Positions 1 to 11,540 are shown, counted from the stretch's first letter. The stretch: DNA of 64,000 nucleotides from Periplaneta americana (GCF_040183065.1 NC_091125.1:126835621-126899620), one strand, 5' to 3'. The notes: generated by a model from the sequence alone, not told the origin. A program made the numbers and translations.

Positions 1-285
1 GTTTGATAGGACTGATATTTAATGAGATAAATGAGTTTTAAAATAACTGCCATCTAAGACCGTGTAATGAATTACAAAACAAATGACTTCGTCTATAAGG
101 GGCCTTGGACAGCAACAATCGAAAGCTATGAAAGATAGCCTACAGATAATGTTTCTGCGTTTCTATGAAGTAATATCGGAAGCTAAATTAACCGATTTGT
201 ATAATTAATTATTAATTCACCATTGGAAAGTGTAGTTTCTCTAGATGGACATAATGCTATAATGTTATTACAGTAACTTCTGATA

Positions 286-418
286 TGATATAATATAATA
301 TAATATAATATAATATAATATAATATAATATAATATAATATAATATAATATAATACAATATACAGTAATATAATATAATAATATAATATAATATAATATG
401 TAATATTATATAATATAA
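286..418. repeat. (TAATA)n pentanucleotide satellite
   Basis: A five-base unit runs nearly without interruption from about 286 to 353. After a short break (TACAATATACAG) it resumes in degenerate form to about 418. Confidence 0.9.
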
Positions 419-420
419 TT

Positions 421-1350
421 TAAGTTATTTTAAGGGTTCACAACCATAGTGGGCCAAGCGCCATTTACTGAATACGTAGAAAACAAGGGTTAAAATTAAG
501 TTATTACCATAATTCAATGGAAACCTATAACAAGTAAACTATGGTTGCATGTAATAAAAATTAAGAAACATGTTAAAGGAATTGTCATTGCACCAAATGA
601 GTGTCTCTGGACCAAAATGATGGCATTTTAATTATTTCGATGCAATTTAAATTAAGTAACATATTAAACGATTTATCCTTCTATCAAACACGAATGTTCC
701 CTGGACCATATGTCCTATTTTAATTATGTAATTACTTTATATTTATTTCTAACGGGTGCAGCGGAGCGCACGGGTACGGCTAGTACATTAATATAACAAA
801 GTTTGACTTTCACTTTCAAATTTATACTTAATTCATGAACAATGGAACAGTTAAGAGTAATAAAAGGATATTACAAGCAATGATTTACGGTTACAAGTTA
901 CATACGTGATTGAGGAACAGGTACAATAATTGAAATAACAGCACAAGTAATTACTTATAACTAACGAAATTCTTGAAGGGCAATACAAAAGATTTAAAAA
1001 CAAATGTAAACAGTAAAGGAATAGTAGAAAAATTGACTTAAAATTACACATTCTTTTTAAAGTAATAGGTAACAAAAAATAGATACTAATAACAATACAC
1101 TGACTGTAGTTAGAGATTAAACACATTATTTTAAAAACAAACACGCAGAGGAACAATAGCTATTTTCAGGCATTATATACATGGACCATGTCTTTAATTC
1201 ACATTTTTTGACGTTACTTCGTATATAATTTTGTCTTTCAATCTATTTAAATTTGTTATTTTTCACTGTAACAACAAAAATATGTTTCATAAAGCCTCAA
1301 GGCTTTGTATCATGGTACTCTTTGTTAATGGCAACCTCTAATGGTTTTAG
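421..1350. other. AT-rich spacer with nothing recognised
   Basis: No coding stretch, terminal repeat or known element end was recognised on either strand. The longest open frame (minus strand, 851-1156) is a low-complexity, phenylalanine- and leucine-rich translation of AT-rich DNA and is not taken as a gene. Confidence 0.5.
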
Positions 1351-1352
1351 GA

Positions 1353-1400
<48 letters not shown>
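1353..1400. repeat. (AT)n microsatellite
   Basis: About 24 uninterrupted AT dinucleotides in a spacer. Confidence 0.9.
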
Positions 1401-1406
<6 letters not shown>

Positions 1407-1629
1407 GCAATTAGACTTGTTATTTTAGAAGCAATAAATAGCTATACTAAGAGATGGCTTAAAATTTACGAATTAAATACATTATTTAGTAACAACAGTT
1501 GGCAATAAGGAGGTATTACAAGAAATGGCTCAAAATTAGAAATCAAATGCCTAATTAAAATAATAAATTAAAACCAATAGTACAATATTATAGTATGCGA
1601 AAACAGTTTCATTATAGTTGATTAGAAAT

Positions 1630-2062
1630 AGTACGATTTTTTTTTCCCGGAATAATTTAACATTTTACAGTTTCACGAATATTCTATTCACGAAGGACAT
1701 GAAATAATTATACGACTTAGAGTTGGTAAGTATATTGGTTAACGGTTTGGTAAATGTATAATTTAAAGTGTTTAGTAACAACTCAAGCTCGTATCTTTCA
1801 CGGCAAAAGACTGGACAATCATATAATACATGTTTGACATTTTGAGAATCCTCCCCACAAATGCAAGTTGCATTGTCTTTAATATGGAATTTATTTATGT
1901 ATTCCCCGAATTTTCCGTGCCCAGTCAAAAACTGTGTCAGTACGAAATTTGGCGTTATTACTTTACATTTATTACGATCATACACCTTTGGAAAATATAG
2001 CTCTTTTGTAAGAATTCCCTTATCACTATTGACCCATCTTTCGTTCCATTCTTGCATATAAT
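1630..2062 (-). pseudogene. 3' end of an R1/LOA/I-type LINE
   Basis: The minus-strand frame 2057-1665 encodes about 130 residues that fit the C-terminus of non-LTR retrotransposon ORF2 proteins carrying an RNase H domain. The diagnostic stretch is LTGHGKFGEYINKF followed by a Cys-x-Cys-x8-His-x4-Cys knuckle (C65, C67, H76, C81) and then CPVF. Clades R1, LOA and I end in this way. The endonuclease, reverse transcriptase and RNase H core are missing, as in a 5'-truncated copy. A run of T at 1638-1646 on the plus strand would be its poly(A) tail. It abuts the left edge of copy 1 and has no partner beside copy 2, so it may mark or overwrite the duplication edge. Clade assignment is tentative. Confidence 0.65.
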
Positions 2063-2339
2063 GTTCTTTGGATACTTACAATTTAAATGTATCACAAATT
2101 TTAAAACTTCAGTTTGGAATGACTAAACACGGATCGGAGGCACGACCAGATATTAATGTGCTAGTTCAATTTGCCAAAATTATAGGAAAATTACTAGTGT
2201 TCTCTTGTTACCAGTATTACTGTAATTCAGGCACTGTAACTTTATTTTTTGCTCTCTTCCGTGTAAAAATTTGAGGTATCTAGTTCTTGCATTCTGGTAA
2301 AGATTTAATGATGTTGACACATAGCTGAATTATACAGAT

Positions 2340-3464
2340 TTATATAGGATTTTACTTGGCAGTATATTAAACACAGACAAAACTATTAATCTCTAGAGTC
2401 TTACTCTTTAAATAATTAACTAAACCTCTTCCAAATGGTTTAGGTACGAACATTTTAGCACTGAAATGTTCACTTCATATTTCCATATGTTACCAAAATA
2501 ACTTTCATATTTTGGCAAACTTTTCTTCATATTCCACCGGTCCCTAGTCATAAGCTTAGAAGTAATGCTTTAGCTGTTTTACGAGAGGGTGAAGGATACT
2601 GCGAAGAAAGGTTACGATATGTAGATAAATGTTAAATCTAATGAGAAAAAATTGACATGGGAGATAAGAAAATTCCAATGAGTGCATGACACGTCTAACT
2701 CTAATCATAGCAATATAATAATAAATCGTCGTTGTTCCTGCAATAACTCCTATGTGACACATTTATCGATCGTCAGATTTTTTCTCTATTTTTTAAATAG
2801 TGATAGAGCAATTAATAAAATCTGCTATATGTAATTATATTTCTTTGTTATTCACAGTCTCCTATGTACGGCTGCCACAGGATGAATAAATGTGTTTTTT
2901 CTTCCTACTGAAAAATGTTATATTTTACACATAGGACTTATTCTAGGAACAACGACGAAATACATTTTAACACTGTAGTAGGTCTATTTTATTTTATATT
3001 CATGTTATAATTAATACTCGATATAACCATGATATACCCAATATTTCCATGACTATTGCCAGCACTTAAACTTATCTTACAGAACATTGCTCATTTTTAT
3101 ATTTTTTTCATACCTGTGAGAATTGGTCTAATATGACTGAAGTAGACAATAAAGTTCAAAAAATGAAGAAAATCAACATCTCTAACAAACAATATAATTA
3201 CAGCAATTATTCGTTATAACGATAAGTTTTATTGCAATGTAGTAGCTCATGGATTGTGTAAGGAAGTGACAATAGTCTTCTATTTCCATGGTACGAGTGA
3301 CGCCAGAGTTTGCTGAAAACCTTTCATGTCAAAACGTTACAATTTTTCTCTCCTACTAGGTTAAGTATAGGAGTTTCACTTCAAAATATTATGATAGGGA
3401 TTTATGCAGTAAACACCATAGAACACGGAAGAAAACGTAACACCGAAACTGTCCATTATCTGTA
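2340..3464. other. Spacer without recognised genes
   Basis: Present only in copy 1. Short open frames here (for example 2556-2762, minus) lack recognisable motifs. No inverted or direct repeat was noticed. Confidence 0.45.
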
Positions 3465-3468
3465 TTAA

Positions 3469-4166
3469 AGGGTTAGGTACAGCTTACAGCAGTAGAATTT
3501 TTCGAAATATTCAACATTTTTTTCTTCCATTAGGATATATCTTGTACAACAATGAAAATTGCTATATATAAATCACTGTCCTTCAGCTATATGAAAAAAA
3601 AATATTTTTTTACGATTTAAAAAATTATTTACATTTTTTAATTCAAAACGGCAGTAATGAAGCTTTTCCCTCATAACTCAAAAACTTGTTAACTTTTTCA
3701 AGTTCTCTCTCGTTTATTTTATTGATGAAACTCCTGTTTACAATATCATGCTGTTTCAACTACTTTCCTTAATTAATAATTTATATTTTTATTTTGTGTT
3801 GGAAGAAAATACTGATATTTGACTATTTTTTAATGAATTTATTTTTTATCAGACAGTCTATCAAAGTTACAGAAGTGACCTTGCATTATATTGTAGATAT
3901 GATATGCATAAATACTCTAAAAAAATTTATAACAGAATGTTGGACAGTTATTTAGTCATGCGGGAAACACTTCATCGCTGCACAGTGAATTGAATTTTGA
4001 AATAAAAAATGTAAATAGTTTTTTTAAATCGTAAAAATATTTTTTCACATAGCAGAAGGACAGTGTTTTACACATACTAATTTTCATTATTGTACAAGAT
4101 ACAGTAATGGAGGAAAAAATGTTGAATATTTCCGAAATTGTACTGCTCTAAGCTGTACCTAACTCC
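3469..4166. mobile_element. Non-autonomous DNA transposon, long inverted repeats, TTAA target site
   Basis: A 698-bp element flanked by TTAA at 3465-3468 and 4167-4170. The ends read inward as AGGGTTAGGTACAGCTTA and GGAGTTAGGTACAGCTTA, and the inverted similarity extends roughly 170 bp into each side. The centre has no coding capacity. A second family member lies at 36594-37314, where an empty site in the other duplication copy supports the borders. TTAA duplication is typical of piggyBac-type transposases, but the terminal bases are not the usual piggyBac CCC, so the superfamily is an inference. Confidence 0.8.
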
Positions 4167-4169
4167 TTA

Positions 4170-4769
4170 ATTCCATTTATTTTCGTTAGGTTTTTACTTT
4201 TTTTTTTAAGGATAAATGATACGTGATCGATGCATGGAGATAAACTTTATCTTTAAGATTATTTTCTATTCCACTGTATTGGGCATTGGACCCTTCGAAC
4301 AGATTTGAAGACACAGAATTTGATATGAAGATGTCTTTGTATCACTTATAGGTACAATACAGTCTGATCCGTTAGGGAATACATGAAATAAAATCTCTAC
4401 AGAAATTATATCCGGAGAGATACGAAAGTTATTTTAGTTGAAATATGAAGTTCAAACACGGGAGTTTTGTATCATTGTTTTTACAAACAAAAAATCAGAT
4501 GGTCACTTAGCAACGACAGAATGAACAAAACAGCGTTTAAAGGCAACTAGCTACCGACATCTGTATTGCTGTTTGCAAAATTTGAAAGTGTAACATAAGT
4601 TCAAAATCATTTTAACCTGAGTAGGCCTATGATGTCCGCATAGCTACGAATTACAAGTTCATAAGTAGGCATCGCGACTCCGGACCCAATAGAGCAGTTC
4701 AGTGGGAAATCCGCACAACGGCGTACTGAGTATAGTGGTAAAGCGTACAGTGGGTGGGAGTACTGTAGA
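4170..4769. other. Spacer before the hAT relic
   Basis: No gene or repeat recognised. It has no partner in copy 2. Confidence 0.4.
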
Positions 4770-5270
4770 ATGAATGCAAACAAATACGCAAAGGAAAACG
4801 CTCTATATTTAAAAGTTCTGATGAATAACTTGGTTTTCATACAAACCTATTTTCAAACTGTGTCTGGAACTATTACACGGTTAGAAAAGTCAGAGCAAGA
4901 GATGCTGGAAGCCCTCAGATTAGTTGAGGAAATGACACAGAAAATTAATGAAACACCAAGTACACCGGTTACTGAACGTGTAAAACAGAAGTGGAAATCA
5001 ATTTAATGTAAAAATAACGGATATGGAACATTGTGTAACATAAACAGCAAATTAGTGGACATAGAGTCACCCGAGAATAAAGGATTGTCTCTTAGAGACT
5101 GCAATGATGTTAGGTTTTTTCGTTTTGCTCCTATCACGTCATGCGACGTGAAGTGCAGCTATTCACAGTACAAAAACTGTGTTTGGCAGATGAGCGAAAA
5201 AGATTTACGTTTGAGACACTGAAAACGTATCTTGTAGTACATTGCAATTCGGTACTGTAACTGCACTTCC
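4770..5270 (+). pseudogene. hAT transposase relic, CGGBP1-like C-terminal part
   Basis: Two plus-strand frames carry the C-terminal half of a hAT-type protein of the CGGBP1-like kind. In 4770-5006 the pattern is a helical segment around TITRLEKSEQEMLEALRLVE, as in the region before the dimerisation domain. In 5031-5222, after a stop and frame change, RFFRFAPITSCDVKCSYSQY matches the family signature APxTSxDVERSFSxYK, with VER changed to VKC and SFS to SYS. The frame then continues past a stop to VVHCN, the usual end. The N-terminal zinc finger and catalytic part are missing. With at least two disruptions it cannot be functional. It has no partner in copy 2. Confidence 0.65.
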
Positions 5271-5555
5271 TAAAGACGACCAATAGGATGAATAAAGAAA
5301 TTAAATCTGCTACATGTATATTTTCACCATTAACGCTGTGTATAATTAAACACAAATGCTTATAAAAGACAGGAGAATAACCTAAATGCTTTTCACATTC
5401 TTTTGACAATGTCATTGTGTAATGTATATTTACTTTCAGAATGTACATATGTGTGTGCTTCCCCATACTACCGTACTCTACTCTAAATAGCAACGTTGTT
5501 ACCTCAGCCCATTTCTGCCTTTCACTACCTGCTGCGAGTCAACAACCTATAGTAC

Positions 5556-5935
5556 ATGCACAGTAAACTTATTGTATCGGATCCCAAGTCTCGAAGTCTA
5601 TTCATAAGGTTATGGTACCGCATATTTGAAGAAAGTGGATATGTTAACATGCAAAATACTGCTGGGCATAAACGTGTTCTCAAAACTGAAGCTCTTGTCA
5701 GCGCTGATAATGATATCTGTATGATAGCAAGTTCCAACAAGAAATATTGGACGACTGTCTGTAGAGATAGCTATGTCATACACAACTTGATAACATTACG
5801 TGGAACTTTACCTCTACCGCATGCCACGTATTCAGGCATTATACGATGTAGATCTCCAGAAAAGGATCACATTATTTTCTTTTCATGCCACAGCTGCAAG
5901 AGGAAAACAACATGAGCAGGGTGATTGAGGAAAAG
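5556..5935 (+). pseudogene. DUF4817-type (mariner-like) transposase fragment
   Basis: The frame starting at 5556 contains RIFEESGYVNMQNTAGHKRV, resembling the linker between two helix-turn-helix units in DUF4817-containing transposases (F-x-E-T-G-x-V...GRxRV). About 75 codons later the similarity continues in a different frame as YLYRMPRIQALYDVDLQKRI, resembling the RPYRxQLVHALNEDDxxRR segment of these proteins. So there is at least one frameshift plus a deletion. The catalytic part is not seen. The copy-2 partner region resumes only after this fragment, near 35405. Confidence 0.5.
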
Positions 5936-6540
5936 AGGTCGTGAATAATATTCGACATCAATTGGTGAGGTCATTGTGGCCAATTACATAGCATCCAAAT
6001 TCTCCATAGTTGACGCCATCCGAATGATGATGTCTATGCACGGCGATCCATGAATATTGATGATTTCAAAGCAAAGATTATCCTTGTTCCTGAAAAAGCT
6101 TCCTACCCTTGAGATGTTACACATGGGAGAAATAAGACGATATAAATTTAGTTGTGTAAGCAATGGTGGCAAATCGAGTTATAATGTGGGCAAAACCACC
6201 ATATTTCTAGAATATACTTATACCTCACTGAAAAATATGGAGCAGCACTTCTGATATTACAGCATTTTTATGTAATGTGTTCCCAAACGAATCAACCTGT
6301 ATTTTTAAAGAATAAACTTAAACTGTATACCAAATATTTATAATCTTGAAGTTAGTAAATCATATTATTTTACAGTGCTTTTGTATTTCCTGATGTCATG
6401 TATGGGTCTAAATATCCACGCTCAATTGAAGAACGACAGCGAGAATGATAGTACGGAAGAAGATAATACGGAAGAAGACAGCATGTATGGTAAGAAACGT
6501 ATTGAAATAAAGTATGTAATATGCTCATAGTAAGATAAAC
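5936..6540. other. Duplicated block shared with 35438-36420
   Basis: Closely similar to copy 2 over AGAGGTCGTGAATAA and onward. Small minus-strand frames (6172-5984 here, 35686-35504 in copy 2) are open in both copies and give similar 60-residue translations, but no domain is recognised. This may simply be chance retention in young duplicates. Confidence 0.5.
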
Positions 6541-6606
6541 TATTATTATTATTATTATCATTGTCATTATTATTATTATCATCATTATCATTATTATTAT
6601 TATTGT
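6541..6606. repeat. (ATT)n microsatellite
   Basis: Impure ATT/ATC tract. The same site in copy 2 (36430-36514) has expanded to a purer and longer ATT array, a direct example of length change since duplication. Confidence 0.9.
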
Positions 6607-6712
6607 TACGTTCTTTCTTTCATTCGGGTTACGATTGTGCCTTTCCTGTGCTTATCCGACAATATCTTAATCTGTGGTCTAAAGCCACGCTAGCCTCGTG
6701 AACAGAGAATAT

Positions 6713-7487
6713 TGTAACTTTTTATTCAAAACAAGAATGTAATTTTATTATTTCAACAATAATAATCACTTTCTACAATTTAATTCTACTCCCGTCAACA
6801 ATGGGATTTAGAGCAACACAGTATTCGTTATTGCACTCCACAGACGACAATGACAATTTACTTGGATTATTGAGAACAACAATGAACTGTTAATCTTAAT
6901 TAATGTTCACAAAGCACTATTTACAAATCAGAACTGTCAGTTCTCAGTTCACTGTTCGTTTGCCCTGGCTAGTTCTTCTAGCTCAGTCACTCGAGTTCAC
7001 TGTAACTCGAACCCCAGACCTTCATAGACAGTCCACTGAACTTCGAACTCAGGTCCCCCAACTGCGGTCCACTGCACTCGAACTCAGGACTTCGGACACT
7101 CACACAGCTGCGGACACATTCAAGTCGAACTCCGGTCTCGAAGCTGGCTTCACTGCTACACAAGACTGGCTGGCTTGCTGTTCACCGACTATACAACAAC
7201 TAACTGCTACTCAAGTTCACTCGTGTGTCGTATTTATAACTAAACCATAGTTTCTGGAGAGTTCGCAATCAGTCAACAGATGCCTAGAAGATAACGCCTA
7301 TCCAGACTTCTCTGGGTTTCTCCCCTCTCTGCTGCGGTCGCTCTCTCTCCTCTCCTCTCCTCTCCTCTCTCCTCTCTACGCCACAGCACATGCCACAGGA
7401 AGCAGATGAGCGCGCAACTTGCGCCGAACGGCGGTCGACCTTGTAATCCTTCTGCCGGTCGTGAGATCGTATCCCAGCTCTGTCACA
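6713..7487 (-). mobile_element. Solo LTR with ATAT target duplication
   Basis: A 775-bp insertion begins TGTAAC and ends GTCACA, is flanked by ATAT on both sides (6709-6712 and 7488-7491), and is absent from copy 2, where a single ATAT remains near 37356. TG...CA termini and a 4-bp target duplication are hallmarks of an LTR. In minus orientation a TATA-like TTTATAAATA lies near 7245-7230 and an AATAAA lies about 14 bp inside the 3' end, as expected for U3-R-U5 order. No internal gag or pol sequence is adjacent, so this is what remains after LTR-LTR recombination. Gypsy-type elements often make 4-bp duplications, but the family is not identified. Its middle is GC-richer and contains a CT-rich tract at 7325-7380. 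Confidence 0.85.
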
Positions 7488-7586
7488 ATATGTTTACTTG
7501 TGAATAAAGTTTTTTAGTTTTCGAAATTCTCACTCGAGTGATAAACTACTAATGTGTCCAATTTTTTATGCTTATAATACATAATA

Positions 7587-7836
7587 GTCCACACCTGTGG
7601 AGTAACGGTCAGCGCGTCTGGCTGCGAAACCAGGTGGCCCGGGTTCCTTTCCCGGTTGGGGCAAGTTACCTGGTTGAGGTTTTTTCCGGAGTTTTCCCTC
7701 AACCCAATACGAGCAAATGCTGGGTAACTTTCGGTGCTGGACCCCGGACTCATTTCACCGGCATTATCACCTTCATATCATTCAGACGCTAAATAACCTA
7801 GATGTTGATACAGCGTCGTAACATAACCCAATAAAA
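7587..7836 (+). mobile_element. tRNA-derived SINE, family 1
   Basis: A polymerase III-type head (TGGAGTAACGGTCAGCGCGT, then a B box like GGGTTCCTTTCCC) is followed by a body containing GTTACCTGGTTGAGG, TTTTCCCTCAACCC and GACGCTAAATAACC. Target duplications AATACATAATA lie at 7576-7586 and 7837-7847. Copy 2 has the empty site near 37455. Other members: 33878-34128 (minus) and, more divergent, 62467-62640. Confidence 0.9.
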
Positions 7837-7847
7837 AATACATAATA

Positions 7848-8096
7848 ACAATAGTAATTATATCACCGGCCTTAGCGAGTAAAAGTTCTAGTTTAGCTTG
7901 GTCTAATACAGGCCTGCATAAACGGTGCTCATTGAGCGCGGCCGCTCCTTCGGAGCGGGAGAGTCGTCTAACAGCTCTCCGGAAAGGTACGTCGGAATGA
8001 CGTAGGCCTGCTATAAGTAGAAGATAGTCCACGCAGCAATCTGGTGTAATGGGTATTATCAGTAGTTATTTCACTTTGCCTATCTACGGCTACATA
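7848..8096. other. End of duplicated block and short spacer
   Basis: Up to about 7905 this matches copy 2 (to about 37530). It then diverges at a GC-rich stretch containing a NotI-like GCGGCCGC and short inverted sequences around 7935-7985. No gene is recognised. Confidence 0.4.
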
Positions 8097-9055
8097 ATGG
8101 AGGAATCTAAAAGACGGAAAAGTGATCATCAGGCAAATTCTTTCAATACTGAATGGGAAAATGCTTATATTTTTACAGAAGCTGGAATCAATACTTATCT
8201 GCCATAAAAGTTTGAAAGAAATAGAAAAATATAATATAATGCGTTATTACTAGTACACACATACAGATAAATGGTTTTGTTAGTGAAGATCGCAGTAAAA
8301 AGGTTCAGGAGTTGAAAATTGCATTATTACATGAGGTAGGGTAGGCTACGTTATAATTTATCAATCTTCAACAATTTAAATATCTCTCTTCAGGGAAAAG
8401 GCCGCCTAATTGTTGATATGTTGAATAAATTACGGGATTTCAGTCGTAAACTTACACTTTTCGTAAGTCAGTTTCGGGGAGATAGAAACTGGTCGTGATG
8501 AAGCTATATTAAAAGATTATGTGCAAATATTAATTGAAATTCAAAATGAATTTAATTCTAGGTTCCAAGATCTTGTCTTAATTGGAAAGAAGTTTAAAGT
8601 TGTCATAATAAATGCCTTCAACAGCAGTTGAATCAGTGTCATACGATTTACTTATTGATTTCAATGTGGCCTAAGGGCTAAAGGCCGTTTAATAATACTA
8701 GACTACTAGTCTGGTTGAGTTTTACAAGACTAAACCTCAGCAATAATATCCACGACTACACAAGCTGGATGTGAAAATGATTGCTATGTTTGGCTCAACA
8801 TTTATATTTGTGAGCAACTGTTTTCTATTATCAACTTTAACAAAGGCAGACATCGAACATCTGTAACTGATGTTTCATTACCAACAGTATTGTTTCTTTC
8901 AGCTGCCAATAGCATAAAACCCAGTTTTAATGTACTTACTTACGAAATAGCCACAAGAAAGAAACAGGAAGAAGAGGATAATAATATGAAGAATAAGCTA
9001 GTAAAGGGAGAAAAAGATAAAGAGAAAGATGATCAGATGTACCGAGAAATATGAA
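8097..9055 (+). pseudogene. hAT transposase relic, GTF2IRD2-like
   Basis: From ATG 8097 the frame reads MEESKRRKSDHQANSFNTEW, the N-terminal BED-type start of GTF2IRD2-like hAT proteins, and stops near 8206. Collinear pieces in changing frames follow: SEDRSKKVQELKIALL (about 8290), LQGKGRLIVDMLNKLRDFSR (about 8390), KDYVQILIEIQNEFNSRFQD (about 8513), then MFGSTFIFVS/CEQLFSIINFNKGRHRTS (about 8785-8875), which matches the FGSTYxCEQxFS dimerisation motif. The catalytic middle is largely deleted and there are several stops and frameshifts. The last part, encoding a lysine- and glutamate-rich tail, is shared with copy 2 from about 41477. This is a long-dead autonomous element. Confidence 0.75.
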
Positions 9056-9315
9056 GATAATTAAAAGGACGAAGGAAAATTAGCAATGGAGAACAAAGAA
9101 AGAACAATATAACGTAAAGACAAGTTTAATAAGAAAGAGGAAAAAGAGAAAGCAAATAGTAAATGGAGAGAAATATTACAGTGGAAGTGAGGGCACTGAA
9201 AAGGACGAGTCGAAGAATAAAATGGTGAAGTCTGCAACAATAAGGAAAGAAAATTATGAAAAAAGAGACAAAGATGGACAAATATTCCATTCCTTTCAAA
9301 AGCTCTTGTGGTATT
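9056..9315. other. Purine-rich duplicated spacer
   Basis: Strongly A/G-rich on the plus strand, shared with 41550-41845 in copy 2. No gene is recognised. Confidence 0.5.
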
Positions 9316-9569
9316 TTTTCTTACTTGGTTATTTAATGGTGCCTTATCAACTACTAGGTTGTTTAGCGTCGATGGTATTGATGATAGAGGGATGATATTT
9401 GGCTAAATGAGGCCGAGGATTCGCCATAGATTACCCGACACTTACCTTACGTTTAGGGAAAATCTAGGAATCAACCTAATCAGGTAATCAGCCCAAGCGG
9501 GAATCGAACCTGCGCCCGAGCGCAACTCCGGATTGGCCTTAGCCGACTGAGCTACGCCGGTGGCTCCCA
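9316..9569 (-). mobile_element. tRNA-derived SINE, family 2
   Basis: Reverse-strand head GCCACCGGCGTAGCTCAGTC with B box GGTTCGATTCC, then GATTACCTG and CGACGCTAAACAACC. An 8-bp target duplication GTGGTATT flanks it (9308-9315 and 9570-9577). Copy 2 holds the same insertion at 41846-42090, so it predates the duplication. A plus-strand member is at 54821-55090. Confidence 0.9.
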
Positions 9570-10545
9570 GTGGTATTAAATTTAAATATTAATATACGAT
9601 TATTTCATTCAAGATTATCAATAAATTAGAGCATTAATATCTTTTGCACGATAGTCTGTTTTTTCGTCGTTACAGTAAACGGCCACCACGACTGTAAGTT
9701 GATTTTACTGAATTCAGAGCTGGCAACCTAGATAAGTACGTTGAAATTTTACAAATAACTGCTCTAGAATTGTAATAAAAACCACTGCCTTCTATGTATG
9801 CTACAATCCTATAATGCATGTAAATATTCATACGTAAAAGGTAGTATTAATTAATATATAGGCCTATATTATACGAAATAAATCACTGAATTTTAAATGT
9901 ACTGAACTTCAATTTAACAATTCGAACTTCACTTAACAATATATATATATTGAACACCAAATATTGCAAGTACATGAATAATGTTTACTCCTTCACATTA
10001 AAGGTGATGGTGAAGTTTCTACATTGGCCAGATTCAGCTGTTCATAGTGTAATGTACGTAGCCTATTGTACATTAAAATTTTAAAAAATATTATTTTCAA
10101 AATATATGTACTATCGTACAAAAAATACTGTACAATGCTCGTTTATGAAGTGCATTACAAAATGTCGGAAATTGGAAAACTGCTCTGCTCGTTTTTTAAT
10201 TATTCCTCGATTTTATAAAAAGGACTTCCCAGCCTTGTCTCGTAATACACTATTACACTTCTTCCACGCTTTACAGTTACTTTATACTTGTATTAATTTT
10301 TTCCAGACGATTTCGTCATAGATTCATCAGAATCAGGAAACCAGCCTGTGTTCGTAATACCATTGTGAGTATTTCGCTGTGTCGTTATTTGTTTAAAAAA
10401 TCAATTTATATTACCATAATTACTGTATGGTTATTCTATTACTGACAATAATTATATGCATATAATTTATGAAATCTCTTGTATTTTGTGAAACGTCTTC
10501 ACCAAACATGCCAAAATCAAAATCTCAAGTGGGTCAAATGATCTA
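9570..10545. other. Duplicated non-coding block
   Basis: Matches 42091-44815 in copy 2 once the private insertions there are removed. No convincing gene. It includes a short (TA)n tract near 9943. Confidence 0.6.
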
Positions 10546-11142
10546 ACAAGCAAACGTTGTGATGGGGGCAGATAAAACAGTTATTTTTTTCTTACACCAT
10601 GTTAATAATGTCAAAAGAATTGCTTATACAAATTTTGGCCACTCGACCGCAATTACAAAGGCCGTAAAAAAATAAGTTCGCCATGGGCCGTTAACATAAA
10701 AGACAATTTCACTCGACAAATTTATTGGAACAGACACAGCAATTTTTTAGCTATTTTTCAACATATTTTCCACCGGAATTGAGACATTTCTCATATCATG
10801 GGATCAACAGATAGAGGTACAAACGCAGTCAAACGCTGGTTCCGATCTGAGGCGGCTGACTTCTATAACACAAAAATTGATCCCATGGTATGACAAATCT
10901 CTCAATTCGAGTGGTGGTTATGTTGACAAATAGCGCAACAATTCCTGTATCTGTTTCAATAAATAGTTCCATGCAATTGTGCTTTTCTCTATAAACGGCC
11001 CCAGGCAAAATCACTTTCTGGACGGCCTCGTAATTGCGATCGAGTGGCCAAAATTTGTATAAGCAATTCTTTTGACATTATTAACATGGTATAAGAAAAA
11101 AAAATAACTTTTTTATCTGCCCCCATCATAACGTTTGCTTGT
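10546..11142. mobile_element. Fold-back element made of two inverted mariner 3' ends
   Basis: The ends ACAAGCAAACGTTRTGATGG mirror each other, and inverted similarity extends well over 100 bp. Reading outward from the centre, both arms encode the C-terminus of a mariner-type transposase. The left arm on the minus strand (about 10805-10740) gives YEKCLNSGGKYVEK. The right arm on the plus strand (about 10840-10930) gives FRSEAADFYNTK, then YDKSLNSSGGYVDK. Neither arm has the catalytic aspartates. Copy 2 lacks it (site near 44812), together with the two adjacent elements. The target duplication is not clean. Confidence 0.75.
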
Positions 11143-11149
11143 AAGTGTA

Positions 11150-11538
11150 AAGGCTCATTCACAATGAAAATTAAACATAACGTAAGCGTTAACTTAACAA
11201 TATAAACGTTACGGTAAAATCAAGGAGTCATATCATCATTCACGATAGGAACATAAACATAACATCAAACACACTTGGTAACCATGGAAACATAACAACG
11301 ACGCCATTTCCTCATATTCTGTCGTATACTTCAGCGCTCCACCATTGTGTTCTGTTTGCAAATCACGTAAGCATAAGCATGAAAGTTTGGAGTTTGCAAA
11401 CTTTCATGTTAACGTCTTGCGGTAATGTTTATGTCAATGCTTATGTGACACATTGTGAATGATCCCATTTGGTAGCCTGGGCAGAAACTTCTGTGTTTAT
11501 GTTACGGGTATGTTTAATTTTCATTGTGAATGGGCCTT
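11150..11538. mobile_element. MITE with AAGGCYCATTCACAATG ends
   Basis: Both ends read inward as AAGGC(T/C)CATTCACAATG and continue into AAAATTAAACATAAC. An internal palindrome around ATGAAAGTTTGG...CAAACTTTCAT lies near 11377-11411. A second copy, missing its left end, lies at 47300-47655. The target duplication is unclear: TA and TTAA are both possible on the right side. Confidence 0.75.
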
Positions 11539-11540
11539 AA

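Noticed and set aside
851..1156. 101-codon minus-strand ORF with cysteines and aromatic residues
   Set aside because: Low-complexity translation of AT-rich DNA with no recognisable family and no splice or start context.
5984..6172. Conserved 60-residue minus ORF present in both duplication copies (also 35504-35686)
   Set aside because: Both copies are recent paralogs, so shared openness is weak evidence. No motif or start context was found.
6903..7250. 115-codon plus-strand ORF
   Set aside because: It lies inside the solo LTR, antisense to its inferred transcription, and shows no domain.
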